A stretch of 24,203 nucleotides of DNA. Origin: a virus. The DNA lies in the IMG/VR virus record IMGVR_UViG_3300027708_000291, positions 1 through 24,203 of that record. One strand, 5' to 3'. Position 1 is the first letter of the stretch. Each line of letters opens with the position of its first letter. A program made the translations under genes and the position numbers. Shown in pieces: positions 7,526 to 15,229 of this stretch. The notes under the pieces were generated by a model that saw only the letters and a list, made by a program, of their open reading frames with translations, made no database searches and had not been told where the DNA came from.

Positions 7526-10500
7526 TACCGTCTCGCCTTCTCCTGCGCCAACGCCTTCAACGCCTTCGTCACTTCAGCCACAATATCCTTATTGATCGCC
7601 GTACGATCAGCGGCAGACACATTCGGTGCGATGTTCACCGTGACAGCACCATTGGCAATGTTCACCGTCGAATTCATGACACCATTGGCTTGCGCCTGAT
7701 TCATCCCGAACACACCCGCACCCGCAGAACCCGCCGTCGCCTCAGCAGCCTTCTGAATCGCAGTATAAGTATCGTTAATACCATTAGGACCAGTAATCAG
7801 ATTAGGTTGAGCGAGCAACGCTTCCGCATATTGCGTACCAGCCACCGGCCCCATCCCAATGATGTCCTGCAACACTGCAGGCAGAAGACCGGCCTTCTGC
7901 AACGCAGAAATATCAGCACCAAACTTCTTGATCTGCGCCAACCGTTGCTGCATGTTCGCCAACATGTCAGTAGCATTAGCACCCCGAGGCCCGGACGGCG
8001 CATAGGTACTGATCGACCCAAACTTCGCCATATCCCCCTGCACACTCGCCATATAGTCGAGCGCATCCTTCGCCTTCTTCTTCCACACATCCAACGCCGC
8101 CTGCGACGCATTCAACGTCGCCGTCAACGGATCATTCTTCGCAGCCTTCTCCTGATTCAACTTCGCCAACGCCAACAACGCATCAGCCTTCTGCTGGAAC
8201 GCTTGAGCAGTTTCCAACGCCTTCTTCGCCCGCTCCACCGCAGTCTTACCATGCGCCGTATATACTGCAGCCTGCGCTCGAATCACCGCCTCACCAGCAG
8301 CAGTCGCTACTACTTGCGCCTTATTCATCGCGGCGAGAGCCTTCCCCGCTACTACTGCCGCAGCAGTCTCCACCATCTTCGAGTGACGGTTAATACCGAT
8401 GGCTAAACCGGCGACAAGAAACTTACCCATCTCAATCGTGTAAGACGATGGAGACTTAACACCCAACGCATCCTTAGCGCCCTGAATGATGCTGGCACCA
8501 AATCCAGCGATATTGTTGATGATCCAATCCTTGAGATTAGAGATACCATTCCATAAACCAGTGACGAGGTTGGAACCAATCGACTGCGCCTGACCAATAA
8601 CAGTTCCAGCAGTTGTCGAAATCCAACTCCCAATCGACGATGCCAAACCAGCCAATTTACCCGGCAACTGGTTCACCGCCGTACCAACCCACAACGTAAT
8701 GTTCGTCGCCAACGCTAACGCTTTCCCCGGCAACTGCGAAGCCGTCGACGACACCCATCCCCAGAGAGCACTTGCAACAGCCGCCGCCTTACCCGGCAAC
8801 TGCGACGCCGCCATATAAGCCCACGTCAACAAGCCCGTGACCCAACCCATCATCCGGCTCGGCAACGTCGCCGCCGTCATCACAATCCAACCCAGCAAAT
8901 AGCCGAGGAAGTAACCCAACTTCGATGGTAGACCAGCGATAGCCGTACCAATCCAACTGAGCATCGCCGTGCCCCAGTTCAACAGATTCGTACCCAACCA
9001 GACAGCCGCGCCACTAACCCAACCAAGCAACGTAGAACCGAATGAGGCAAGCATCCCCGGTAGTGCAGCAATCGCTGGCCCAATCCAACTAATGAATGTC
9101 TGTCCGAGCGTCAGGAGGTAACCACCAATCGCTCCCCCGACACCCATGATCAGACTCAGGAAACCATTCCAGATTGTCGATACTGCTTCACCGAAACTAA
9201 TGTTGCCGTCGATCAGATCCATGATCGTATTACCCAACATGCCGATAAACGACAACACTTGACCAACGACATTCCATATCGTTGACAGCGCACTGATCAA
9301 CAATCCGAATGCTGGACCAGCCAACTGCAAGACAACGGGAATGATTTTACCCAACACGAACGAGTAGAACTCAAAGATCTTTCCGATAAGCCTAGTCAAG
9401 AAAGTCACAACAGAAAGAATGCCCGGCAGGAGGCTTGTTTGAAATGTTTGAGCCAACGAAACAATCCCCGGTAACACGCTCCCGGAAATGAAACCAGCAA
9501 TAGCGGTAAACGCTGGCATCAAATTACTGGTCACCACCGAAGCAACGCGCATGATGATCGGCATCAATGTGCCACTAAACCATGCCGCTAACTGCGCCAA
9601 CACACCCGACACAATTCCAGCCATTACCGAAGCGAAATTGTCGACGGCATCGTGGAACGATTGAATGTGAGTGTATGCCAGATAGAAGCCTGCAGCGAGT
9701 AGTGCGATTGCAGCCGCAACGAGAATGATCGGCCCACCGGCTGCAGCCAACCCAGCACCGAGAGCACCCATTACTCCTGCACCAGCCGTGAGCGCATCCG
9801 CAATCGCAGAAACGACTGCCAAGCCTCGGAATGCTGTAACTAAACCTTCAATCGCCGAGGTGACTTCAGTGATCGCTTTATAGGCAAGGATCGCTGTCAG
9901 TACGGCACCCAATGCGGTAACGATGGCATCCTTGTTGTCGATGAACCATTTGAATGCCGTAGCGAACATCGCACCAATTTTGAAAGCGATGGGTGACTGT
10001 GCAGCATACACACCACCGAGATCAAAGCCTACCTTGAATTGACCCCATGCGACGAGAACAGAATCGAATACAGAACGAATCCTCTGACCAAATTGATTGA
10101 ACGGATTTGCTGCATCACCAATACCTTGAAAACCATCCTTGATTTGCGAAGCAAATTTGCCCACCCAAGTAATAGCCCCAGTAATAGCAGCCACAAGTTT
10201 AGGAATGGCAATGGCAGCGATATCAATCAACTTCTGTGTCATTGTCGACAGTAAATCAATCAAAGGCCCAGACGCTGAAACAAACTGACCGTAAATCGTA
10301 TCCTTCAAAGTTGAGATCAAACCAGACAACGAACGTGACTGTTGATCCATCATGCCGCCAAAACCCTTGAATGTGCCACTACCATGCTCGATTGCTCCAG
10401 TGATAGCATCGATGGCAGTTTTGGCTGGGATAAGTCCCTTCTCACTCATCTTATGTACTTCAAGAGTTGACTTACCGAGTGTGGTTGCGAGAATATCCCA

Positions 10501-11115
10501 TACCGGGATATTCATCTCAGCCAAACTCTGTAACTCTTCACCACCCGTCCGGCCCTTACTCTTCATGCGACCTAACGCACGAACGATAGTGTCAATACCT
10601 TCAGCACCACGACCCGATGCCGCCGCAGCATCACCAGCCGCAACTGCGATACCCTGAAATGTAACTTTACCGTTTGCGCCCTTGACTTTACGCAAAACAT
10701 CAGCCGCGCTAAATCCCATCGACATCATCATCTTGGCTGAGTTAGCCAACTGAGGAAATTCAAATGGAGTGACAGCGGCAAAATCGTTCAACAGTTTCAG
10801 TTCATCTTTTGCACGTTTTGCAGAACCCATCAGATTGGTGAACGCAATTTCTGTCTGCTGCATATCCATCGCACGATGAATGATCTCAGAGCCAAACCGG
10901 GTGACTTGTCCAGTTGCCATAGAGAAACCATTGGCAAGTAGACCACCAACAGCGGTGGCTCCAGCCATAGTCGAAAACAATCCACGACTACGACCCTCAG
11001 CAGAAACCGTCGCACCCTCAAAATGACGAGCCGCACTAGCCGCACTATCCATGCCACTAATGAAACGTGACGGATCAGCAGAGATGCGTGCAAGTACCTC
11101 AGTTACGACAGCCAC
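7525..11115 (-). CDS. Tape measure protein
   Basis: A 1196 aa protein setting tail length and filling the tube until DNA ejection. Residues about 75-275 match the tape measure N-terminal domain (AKDELKLLNDFAAVTPFEF, GRTGGEELQSLAEMNIPVW). Large hydrophobic stretches follow (about 300-320, 400-480, 500-630). A region of exactly 22-residue repeats centred on LPGK spans about 685-840, then GVKSPSSYTIEMGKF (about 885-899), common in this family. An Ala/Lys/Gln-rich helical region (about 915-1025) and a beta-like end follow. At about 1.5 angstrom per residue it would give a tail of roughly 180 nm (family rule, not measured). The start is a GTG at 11115 with GGAGGAGG seven bases upstream. No embedded peptidase or lysozyme was recognised. 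Confidence 0.93.
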   Translation of the reverse strand: MAVVTEVLARISADPSRFISGMDSAASAARHFEGATVSAEGRSRGLFSTMAGATAVGGLLANGFSMATGQVTRFGSEIIHRAMDMQQTEIAFTNLMGSAKRAKDELKLLNDFAAVTPFEFPQLANSAKMMMSMGFSAADVLRKVKGANGKVTFQGIAVAAGDAAAASGRGAEGIDTIVRALGRMKSKGRTGGEELQSLAEMNIPVWDILATTLGKSTLEVHKMSEKGLIPAKTAIDAITGAIEHGSGTFKGFGGMMDQQSRSLSGLISTLKDTIYGQFVSASGPLIDLLSTMTQKLIDIAAIAIPKLVAAITGAITWVGKFASQIKDGFQGIGDAANPFNQFGQRIRSVFDSVLVAWGQFKVGFDLGGVYAAQSPIAFKIGAMFATAFKWFIDNKDAIVTALGAVLTAILAYKAITEVTSAIEGLVTAFRGLAVVSAIADALTAGAGVMGALGAGLAAAGGPIILVAAAIALLAAGFYLAYTHIQSFHDAVDNFASVMAGIVSGVLAQLAAWFSGTLMPIIMRVASVVTSNLMPAFTAIAGFISGSVLPGIVSLAQTFQTSLLPGILSVVTFLTRLIGKIFEFYSFVLGKIIPVVLQLAGPAFGLLISALSTIWNVVGQVLSFIGMLGNTIMDLIDGNISFGEAVSTIWNGFLSLIMGVGGAIGGYLLTLGQTFISWIGPAIAALPGMLASFGSTLLGWVSGAAVWLGTNLLNWGTAMLSWIGTAIAGLPSKLGYFLGYLLGWIVMTAATLPSRMMGWVTGLLTWAYMAASQLPGKAAAVASALWGWVSSTASQLPGKALALATNITLWVGTAVNQLPGKLAGLASSIGSWISTTAGTVIGQAQSIGSNLVTGLWNGISNLKDWIINNIAGFGASIIQGAKDALGVKSPSSYTIEMGKFLVAGLAIGINRHSKMVETAAAVVAGKALAAMNKAQVVATAAGEAVIRAQAAVYTAHGKTAVERAKKALETAQAFQQKADALLALAKLNQEKAAKNDPLTATLNASQAALDVWKKKAKDALDYMASVQGDMAKFGSISTYAPSGPRGANATDMLANMQQRLAQIKKFGADISALQKAGLLPAVLQDIIGMGPVAGTQYAEALLAQPNLITGPNGINDTYTAIQKAAEATAGSAGAGVFGMNQAQANGVMNSTVNIANGAVTVNIAPNVSAADRTAINKDIVAEVTKALKALAQEKARR
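8596..9078 (-). repeat. 22-residue repeats in the tape measure protein
   Basis: Leu-Pro pairs fall at residues 685, 729, 751, 773, 795 and 817, i.e. every 22 residues with one doubled interval of 44. Each unit holds one or two Trp and a small-residue-rich helix, as in TASQLPGKALALATNITLWV. Confidence 0.8.
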
Positions 11116-11131
11116 TCACACGCCTCCTCCG

Positions 11132-11347
11132 CTAACGATTCTGCCTAGCCTGCTCTTCCGATTCCTGACCCTTCAAATGCCACAACGCTTCCCACTCACT
11201 CAACTCAGCAGAGGAGATCGGACGGTAGGCGTAACTGCCATACAGTAGTTCCTCAACCGTCCGACCTAACTTCTCCGCTAACTCAAACAGGAAGCGACGA
11301 TGCGGGTGCGTCAGGAAATCGTTTACCCGCCTCATCCGCAGCCTCAT
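11132..11347 (-). CDS. Tail assembly chaperone, second frame (gpT-like)
   Basis: This frame encodes up to 71 residues, including FLFELAEKLGRTVEELLYGS and SSAELSEWEAL, a pattern typical of the downstream half of phage tail assembly chaperone pairs placed just before the tape measure. It overlaps the first chaperone frame by 65 bases and is in the +1 frame relative to it. The frame is open back to a TAG at 11381-11383, so expression as a fusion needs a +1 (or -2) shift between about 11283 and 11380. Alternatively it starts on its own: an ATG at 11335 (MRRVNDFL) has GAGG six bases upstream. The ATG at 11347 is the outermost start. Confidence 0.72.
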   Translation of the reverse strand: MRLRMRRVNDFLTHPHRRFLFELAEKLGRTVEELLYGSYAYRPISSAELSEWEALWHLKGQESEEQARQNR

Positions 11348-11666
11348 CAGTGAAACCCGAGAGCCGCATCCCCACCTGCGCTAGACGATCAATCGCCTGC
11401 GCTGACTTCGACAAGATCGCATCCTTATCACCGGACTCGAATACACGCTCACCCGTATCCGGGTCATAGCATGTACCGATCACGATCTCCGGGTAGACGA
11501 CAGCGAGATCCACTTTCCCTGACGCGCTGACAGCAGTGTCAAGGATGCGTGTGCGATCCGCTCCGGTCATGCCCCGAACTTCAATCGCAACATTCCATTC
11601 AGGAATCGTGACCAGTTCAGATGGGATATCTTTTGCATCGAAAATTGCGGTGCGTAACAAACTCAT
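11283..11666 (-). CDS. Tail assembly chaperone, first frame (gpG-like)
   Basis: A 127 aa acidic protein between the tube genes and the tape measure. In siphophages this position holds the chaperone that coats the tape measure before tube assembly. The N-terminus SLLRTAIFDAKDIPSELVTI and the segment VRGMTGADRTRILDTAV fit actinophage members of this group. The start is an ATG at 11666 with AGGAG six bases upstream. Its 3' end overlaps the second chaperone frame. The function is assigned by position, size and pattern. Confidence 0.78.
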   Translation of the reverse strand: MSLLRTAIFDAKDIPSELVTIPEWNVAIEVRGMTGADRTRILDTAVSASGKVDLAVVYPEIVIGTCYDPDTGERVFESGDKDAILSKSAQAIDRLAQVGMRLSGFTDEAADEAGKRFPDAPASSLPV

Positions 11667-11727
11667 TCAGGTCTCCTAGAGAGAGGGCGCACAGTGGCGC
11701 ACGATGTTATGAAGTTGTGGGTACAGA

Positions 11728-12174
11728 TTAGAACGTGGTACGAGTCAGTGCGCCTGAGCACTGCAAATCCAGCGAGTAGGAGACGACATCGCCAACAGCG
11801 GCGGACACCTCATACTTGGTGACGATGGCTTCACCCGTGTACTTGATACGACCCGTGGCTGAACCTTCAGGACCATACTCGAAGGTCGCCGAATTGGTGG
11901 GTGCCGTACCTGACTTGGTGTCGGCCATGAGTGCAGCGATGAGGGCTTGGAACTGTGCATCGAAGGTGGCATCGAACTTGCCTGAGATGGACACGGATGC
12001 ATCCTGCAGGCCGGTGATGTATGCCTTCGAGTTGTTGCCGAACTGGGTCACTTCACCCGTGTCGACAGAGTAGGAGACCTTAGCGTCTTCGACGACGGTT
12101 GAAATGTCGACGAGCGTACCGGAGGCGTTGTCCAACTTGAACACGCCGCCCTTACCGTGACGGAACGTAGGCAT
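11728..12174 (-). CDS. Major tail tube protein, shorter paralogue
   Basis: A 148 aa protein opening with MPTFRHGK and sharing three blocks with the gene just upstream: DAKxSxSVDTGExTxFG, SKxYITGLxD, and TKYEVSAAVGDVVS. The size and beta-rich sequence fit a siphophage tail tube subunit of the gpV/Hcp fold. It consists only of the core domain. The ATG at 12174 is preceded by AAGGAA six bases away. The first 24 bases of the two genes' coding ends are identical, pointing to tandem duplication. Which paralogue forms the bulk of the tube cannot be read from sequence. Confidence 0.8.
   Translation of the reverse strand: MPTFRHGKGGVFKLDNASGTLVDISTVVEDAKVSYSVDTGEVTQFGNNSKAYITGLQDASVSISGKFDATFDAQFQALIAALMADTKSGTAPTNSATFEYGPEGSATGRIKYTGEAIVTKYEVSAAVGDVVSYSLDLQCSGALTRTTF
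12151..12174 (-). repeat. 24-base direct repeat, copy at start of shorter tube gene
   Basis: These 24 bases encode the first eight residues (MPTFRHGK) and are identical to 12908-12931. With the conserved codons further in, this indicates a recent duplication or strong conversion between the two tube genes. Confidence 0.85.
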
Positions 12175-12196
12175 TACTGTTTCCTTTCAGTGGGGT

Positions 12197-12931
12197 TTAG
12201 CGGCGAGCGAAAGCCATCGAGTAGACGATGGCTCCCGTGTTGGCGGTGGTTGATTGTGCGCGAAGGTAACGGTTGACAGTTGTACCGGCAGTGACGACGG
12301 CGTACTGTGCTCCGATCACCGTGGTCGCAACCGTGGTGAAGGTGACCAGATCAACCCATGTGCTGTTATCGGTGGAATGTTGAACCTTGAATGTGGTGGT
12401 GCCGGTGTTTGCGTTTGCTGTGACATGTAACGTGGCGACTCCACCATTAGCGGAGGAGGCCGCATTATCTTGGCCGGTTTCATTGGTGGTGGTTGCGGTG
12501 GCTACCGACCGGGCTGCGGCCAGATTGATACCAGCATCAATACCACCATCGTTCTGGAAGTCAGCGGAGATCGAGACGACATCACCAACGGCAGCGGACA
12601 CCTCATATTTGGTGATCAGCCCTTGTGAGAGTTGAGCCCGTCGACCGAGGATGTTTCCTTCGGGGAAGATGGTGAGCACATCATCGGTAGAGTCAGCGAC
12701 CTGACCGGACAAGACTGGATCTGAACCAGCCGATGTGCTCGCCTCGAACAATCCCGACAGCGAGATCGTGCCGTCAGCGAGCCCAGTGATGTACGTCTTG
12801 GATGAGGCACCGAAGGTCGTGGTTTCTCCGGTATCCACTGAGCGTGATGCTTTCGCATCATTCATGTAGGCGCTCATGTCGTATCCGTTGAGCAGGATGT
12901 TAGTGGTCTTACCGTGACGGAACGTAGGCAT
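12197..12931 (-). CDS. Major tail tube protein, longer paralogue with extra C-terminal domain
   Basis: A 244 aa protein. Residues 1-130 are homologous to the 148 aa protein downstream (same MPTFRHGK start and shared VSAAVGDVVS block). A Thr/Ala/Asn linker leads to a C-terminal beta domain at about 160-244 (FKVQHSTDNSTWVDLVTF, then NRYLRAQSTTANTG). That pattern is common in actinophage tail tube proteins, where such domains project from the tube surface. The start overlaps the preceding stop (TGATG), with GAGG about ten bases upstream. It could be the main tube subunit, with the shorter copy as a variant, or the reverse. Confidence 0.8.
   Translation of the reverse strand: MPTFRHGKTTNILLNGYDMSAYMNDAKASRSVDTGETTTFGASSKTYITGLADGTISLSGLFEASTSAGSDPVLSGQVADSTDDVLTIFPEGNILGRRAQLSQGLITKYEVSAAVGDVVSISADFQNDGGIDAGINLAAARSVATATTTNETGQDNAASSANGGVATLHVTANANTGTTTFKVQHSTDNSTWVDLVTFTTVATTVIGAQYAVVTAGTTVNRYLRAQSTTANTGAIVYSMAFARR
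12908..12931 (-). repeat. 24-base direct repeat, copy at start of longer tube gene
   Basis: Identical to 12151-12174, offset 757 bases. It encodes MPTFRHGK of the 244 aa tube paralogue. Confidence 0.85.
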
Positions 12932-13242
12932 CAGGCACCAACCTCAGGAGTCGGATCGACAGGAGCGGGATCTGCCGGAATGGGAGCGGGATCGACGGGA
13001 GCATCGGTTACCACATCAGGCACCGGAATGTCGTCGGGTTGCTTCATGGAAGCATTTGTCAGGATCGTGAAAGCAGGAGGCAGGATCTCTGCGGGAGTCG
13101 CATTAGCCTTCACTACTTCGACGTAACCATCAGCGAGTAACCATTTCACTGCATCACCGGGAAGATCGGTTACAGTGTCACCGGCTTCGACCCGCTTATT
13201 CGGCGGATAGTCGATGCCGACCAGTGCGCGATGAGTTGCCAC
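12931..13242 (-). CDS. Small conserved phage protein upstream of the tail tube genes
   Basis: A 103 aa protein. Residues 1-45 have the pattern LVGIDYPPNKRVEAGDTVTD, then LPGDAVKWLLADGYVEVV, which recurs in small actinophage proteins encoded near head-tail or tube genes. The function is not known to me. The C-terminal about 35 residues are a Pro/Asp/Ala tail (VDPAPIPADPAPVDPTP) that looks disordered. The GTG at 13242 is chosen because AAGGAG is five bases upstream; the GTG at 13248, two codons earlier, lies inside that site. Its stop overlaps the next start (TGATG). It is the first gene after the 269-base gap. Confidence 0.75.
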   Translation of the reverse strand: MATHRALVGIDYPPNKRVEAGDTVTDLPGDAVKWLLADGYVEVVKANATPAEILPPAFTILTNASMKQPDDIPVPDVVTDAPVDPAPIPADPAPVDPTPEVGA

Positions 13243-13247
13243 GCTCA

Positions 13248-13253
13248 CTCCTT
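13248..13253 (-). promoter_or_regulatory. Ribosome binding site deciding the start of the 103 aa protein
   Basis: AAGGAG on the minus strand, five bases before the GTG at 13242. It overlaps the alternative GTG at 13248, which is therefore unlikely to be used. Confidence 0.7.
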
Positions 13254-13283
13254 ATCCGGGGCGTGCGCGACCTACACCGTCGC

Positions 13284-13337
13284 AAGGCCACAGGGGGCAC
13301 GTCCACGAGAGACGGTAAAGGCCACTGAGGGCACGTC
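13284..13337. repeat. Two imperfect 20-base direct repeats in the intergenic gap
   Basis: 13284-13303 and 13318-13337 share the plus-strand pattern aaggccac, three variable bases, then gggcacgtc (17 of 20 identical), with a 34-base period. They lie upstream of the tail operon restart and have no coding explanation. They could be binding sites for a regulator or remnants of a duplication. Confidence 0.6.
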
Positions 13338-13397
13338 ACCTACAGCATTGATAATACTGACAGGCCGCGACACTATGGTATGACTCGCCGGATAAAG

Positions 13398-13442
13398 TTC
13401 GACCCTCTTACGTCAGGAGCCACCAAACGTAAGAGGGTCGAA
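13398..13442. terminator. Perfect 15-bp inverted repeat with 15-base loop (candidate terminator or operator)
   Basis: The arms 13398-13412 and 13428-13442 are perfect reverse complements (ttcgaccctcttacg). They sit between the end of the cargo module and the tail genes. Read as minus-strand RNA, the stem is followed by CUUUAUCC, a poor U-tract, so factor-independent termination is possible but not clear. A protein-binding palindrome or an RNA processing site are alternatives. The surrounding gap 13243-13511 holds no convincing gene and no promoter I would defend. Confidence 0.55.
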
Positions 13443-13511
13443 AGCGCGGACATCCGGTACGGGGGTGAACCGTGTCGCGCAGCCTTGTGGGCTGTGTTTA
13501 TCGTAGCAGTC

Positions 13512-14090
13512 TTACACCATTTCGTCGAACAGGATCCGCGCCTCGGGACGAGGGAACTGTGACATGTTCCAAGCCGCCGGGGAGATCCCACCGGCCAAGG
13601 GCGATGAGGTCAACTCCATCGCATTGTTGGGCTCGATCCAGCCGATCTTCGTGGCGATCTCAATCTGATCAGCCGGGACGAAGAACTTGCCCTGACTATC
13701 CTCGATGCCGACCCGGAAGTAGGTTGCGGATTTGCTTGACCGGAACTTGTCGACACCGAACCAGAAGATTTCGCCCTGCCGATTCTTGTACTTCTTTCCT
13801 CCGACGACTCGGGCTGCCTTCCCGACTGCAGCCATATTGTCGTTGAAGGCTTCGATATCGACCTTCGTTTGAGCGGCCTTAGCGTCGTACCATGCTGAGT
13901 AAGCCGCCTTCACTTCTGGAGTGGCATTCGGGGTGGCGATCCAACCGCCTTGAAAACGGGTTGTCCCGGTAGCGATCCAGCCGAACTCGCCATTGTCTTT
14001 CTGAACCAGCGCGTAGAAGTCGCTGTCGTCGTAGCCGTTGTCTTCGCGGAAGGCGATTACCCGGCCCTCGTATTTCTGCCTGTCGGTCAT
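13512..14090 (-). CDS. KOW/SH3-like protein of unknown function
   Basis: A 192 aa protein. Residues about 6-45 (GRVIAFREDNGYDDSDFYAL through GWIATGTT) and about 97-145 (KKYKNRQGEIFWFGVDKF, then YFRVGIEDSQGKFFVPADQI) are short beta-barrel-like stretches. The second resembles the KOW-like pattern (KGxxGxxFWxGxxxxxxRVGIxDxxG) seen in phage and plasmid proteins often encoded beside GP88-type genes. The role is unknown; nucleic acid or protein binding is an inference. The middle (about 55-95) is helical and Ala-rich. The ATG at 14090 has GAGGAG seven bases upstream. It is the last gene of the cargo module and is followed by the gap. Confidence 0.65.
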   Translation of the reverse strand: MTDRQKYEGRVIAFREDNGYDDSDFYALVQKDNGEFGWIATGTTRFQGGWIATPNATPEVKAAYSAWYDAKAAQTKVDIEAFNDNMAAVGKAARVVGGKKYKNRQGEIFWFGVDKFRSSKSATYFRVGIEDSQGKFFVPADQIEIATKIGWIEPNNAMELTSSPLAGGISPAAWNMSQFPRPEARILFDEMV

Positions 14091-14124
14091 TTGTGGCTCC
14101 TCTCTCTCCGACAGTTAAAGTGTA

Positions 14125-14442
14125 TCATACCCCCGGTGAGTTATCAAGGTTGCGGTCGCGCACCGCACGCTCCTCACGCACCATCGCCAACGTCAAAAAA
14201 TAGCCAATCCCATCCACCACCGTATCGGCCTTACTCTTATGAACCTCCCGAGCAATCTTCACCCCCACCATACATAACGCAACCTGCTCCGCCGTCACTT
14301 CACAACCAAGGATCGCCTGCCAGATCAGAGCAGCCCGCGAAAAATCATCCAACGGATGACCATACTCATCATTACGATCACCAGCCACCAACGAGGCAGC
14401 ATGAGCGGCAATATCACACGGGTCAGATAGATGATGCGACAT
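14125..14442 (-). CDS. DUF6378-like small protein
   Basis: A 105 aa helical protein with [21 protein letters not shown] (about 22-42), [20 protein letters not shown] (about 48-67), and [16 protein letters not shown]. This is the pattern of the phage DUF6378 family (D-R-x-x-x-Y-G then a helix with VALxMxxxKxAR). Its role is unknown; the all-helical shape and acidic/His residues recall MazG-like nucleotide pyrophosphatases, but a catalytic EExxE motif is not visible. The ATG at 14442 is preferred over the GTG at 14448 because GAGGAG is five bases upstream. The 5' end overlaps the GP88-like gene by 20 bases. Confidence 0.72.
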   Translation of the reverse strand: MSHHLSDPCDIAAHAASLVAGDRNDEYGHPLDDFSRAALIWQAILGCEVTAEQVALCMVGVKIAREVHKSKADTVVDGIGYFLTLAMVREERAVRDRNLDNSPGV

Positions 14443-15229
14443 CGCCACTCCTCGAACTATGACGATCCGCTTGCATCCCAGACAACGACCGACCGTTCAT
14501 TTTTGTGCGCGAGCCCGGATGATTGTTTGCCACAATGCCAACCGCTTCCGGCCCGTAGATTGCCAGCAGATCACTTGCCGCCTGATCAGTGAACCCGGCA
14601 GTCATCAGCGCCTCCTCGTCAGGGAACACATCACAACGACGATCCCCTTCGACAATCAACTTATCCTGCCTGCCCCCATACGAGAAAACATATCTAAAAT
14701 TCTTGGGAGGATCTGGCTCCACTACCTCACGAAACAACGCGACCTCTTTCGTGTAGGCGTAGAAGGTCGTTTGAGGGTTTGCTCGAATCACTCGCAACCA
14801 CCCCTCCAAATAAGTACGCGAGAAGAAATCACCCGTGTCGTGAATACGGACGTGTGCGCCATCAAACCGCTTATGCTTCAATTCTTCAATTAGCAGACTC
14901 TCCCACTCTTCTTGCGCTTCAAGCACCATCAGCAAGTTACGAGTATGAGCCGCTCGAACATTCTTAAATATGTAGGTGCCACGTAGTGCGTAACATAACT
15001 CTACGCATGCGCCTGCGCTAGGGCACACGTTCATCTTGCTGCCATCGGGTAACTCGACAACCCACGCTGGTAACGACCAAGTGAAAATGCCGTCGCGTCT
15101 GAGATCAGCATTGTTCGAGGTGAGTAGCCTCTTCACAGGATCATTAGATCTGCGAGACGCACCTGCGGGTAGGAAGCGAACGTCAACACTCCCGGCATCG
15201 ACGATTCGCCCCGCGTCTGCTTCCACCAT
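14423..15229 (-). CDS. GP88-family protein
   Basis: A 268 aa protein of the GP88 family (phage gene product 88 type). It shows [20 protein letters not shown] (about 35-54), then [18 protein letters not shown] with C69, C75 and C79. [22 protein letters not shown] (about 126-137), FYAYTKE (about 156-162) and ANNHPGSR follow. The spaced cysteines ending in CYA, together with the TGDFFS and YTKE blocks, recall the DUF5131 group suspected to bind iron-sulfur clusters; an enzymatic role is inference only. The start at 15229 is supported by GGAGG six bases upstream, giving a 97-base overlap with the metallophosphoesterase gene. A shorter start at the GTG near residue 32 is possible. Confidence 0.85.
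   Translation of the reverse strand: MVEADAGRIVDAGSVDVRFLPAGASRRSNDPVKRLLTSNNADLRRDGIFTWSLPAWVVELPDGSKMNVCPSAGACVELCYALRGTYIFKNVRAAHTRNLLMVLEAQEEWESLLIEELKHKRFDGAHVRIHDTGDFFSRTYLEGWLRVIRANPQTTFYAYTKEVALFREVVEPDPPKNFRYVFSYGGRQDKLIVEGDRRCDVFPDEEALMTAGFTDQAASDLLAIYGPEAVGIVANNHPGSRTKMNGRSLSGMQADRHSSRSGDVASSI
14448..14453 (-). promoter_or_regulatory. Ribosome binding site deciding the start of the DUF6378-like gene
   Basis: GAGGAG on the minus strand, five bases upstream of the ATG at 14442 and inside the 3' end of the GP88-like gene. Confidence 0.65.

Noticed and set aside
7690-8406. Long plus-strand open frame (238 codons) opposite the tape measure gene
   Set aside because: Arg/His/Leu-rich translation with no recognisable domain, antisense to a well-supported gene. 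It is a shadow of minus-strand codon use, as are the other plus-strand frames (for example 136-948, 3210-3713, 15036-15854).
13423-13453. tRNA-like GTTCGA stretch in the palindrome
   Set aside because: The GTTCGA string recalls a T-loop, but no acceptor, D or anticodon stems can be built around it on either strand.
13243-13511. Promoter in the gap (TATTAT near 13355 on the minus strand)
   Set aside because: No acceptable -35 element at proper spacing; a single AT-rich hexamer is not enough.
13380-13562. Plus-strand 60-codon frame in the intergenic gap
   Set aside because: No Shine-Dalgarno, opposite orientation to every other gene, includes both arms of the palindrome and runs into the 3' end of the KOW-like gene. 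No family recognised.
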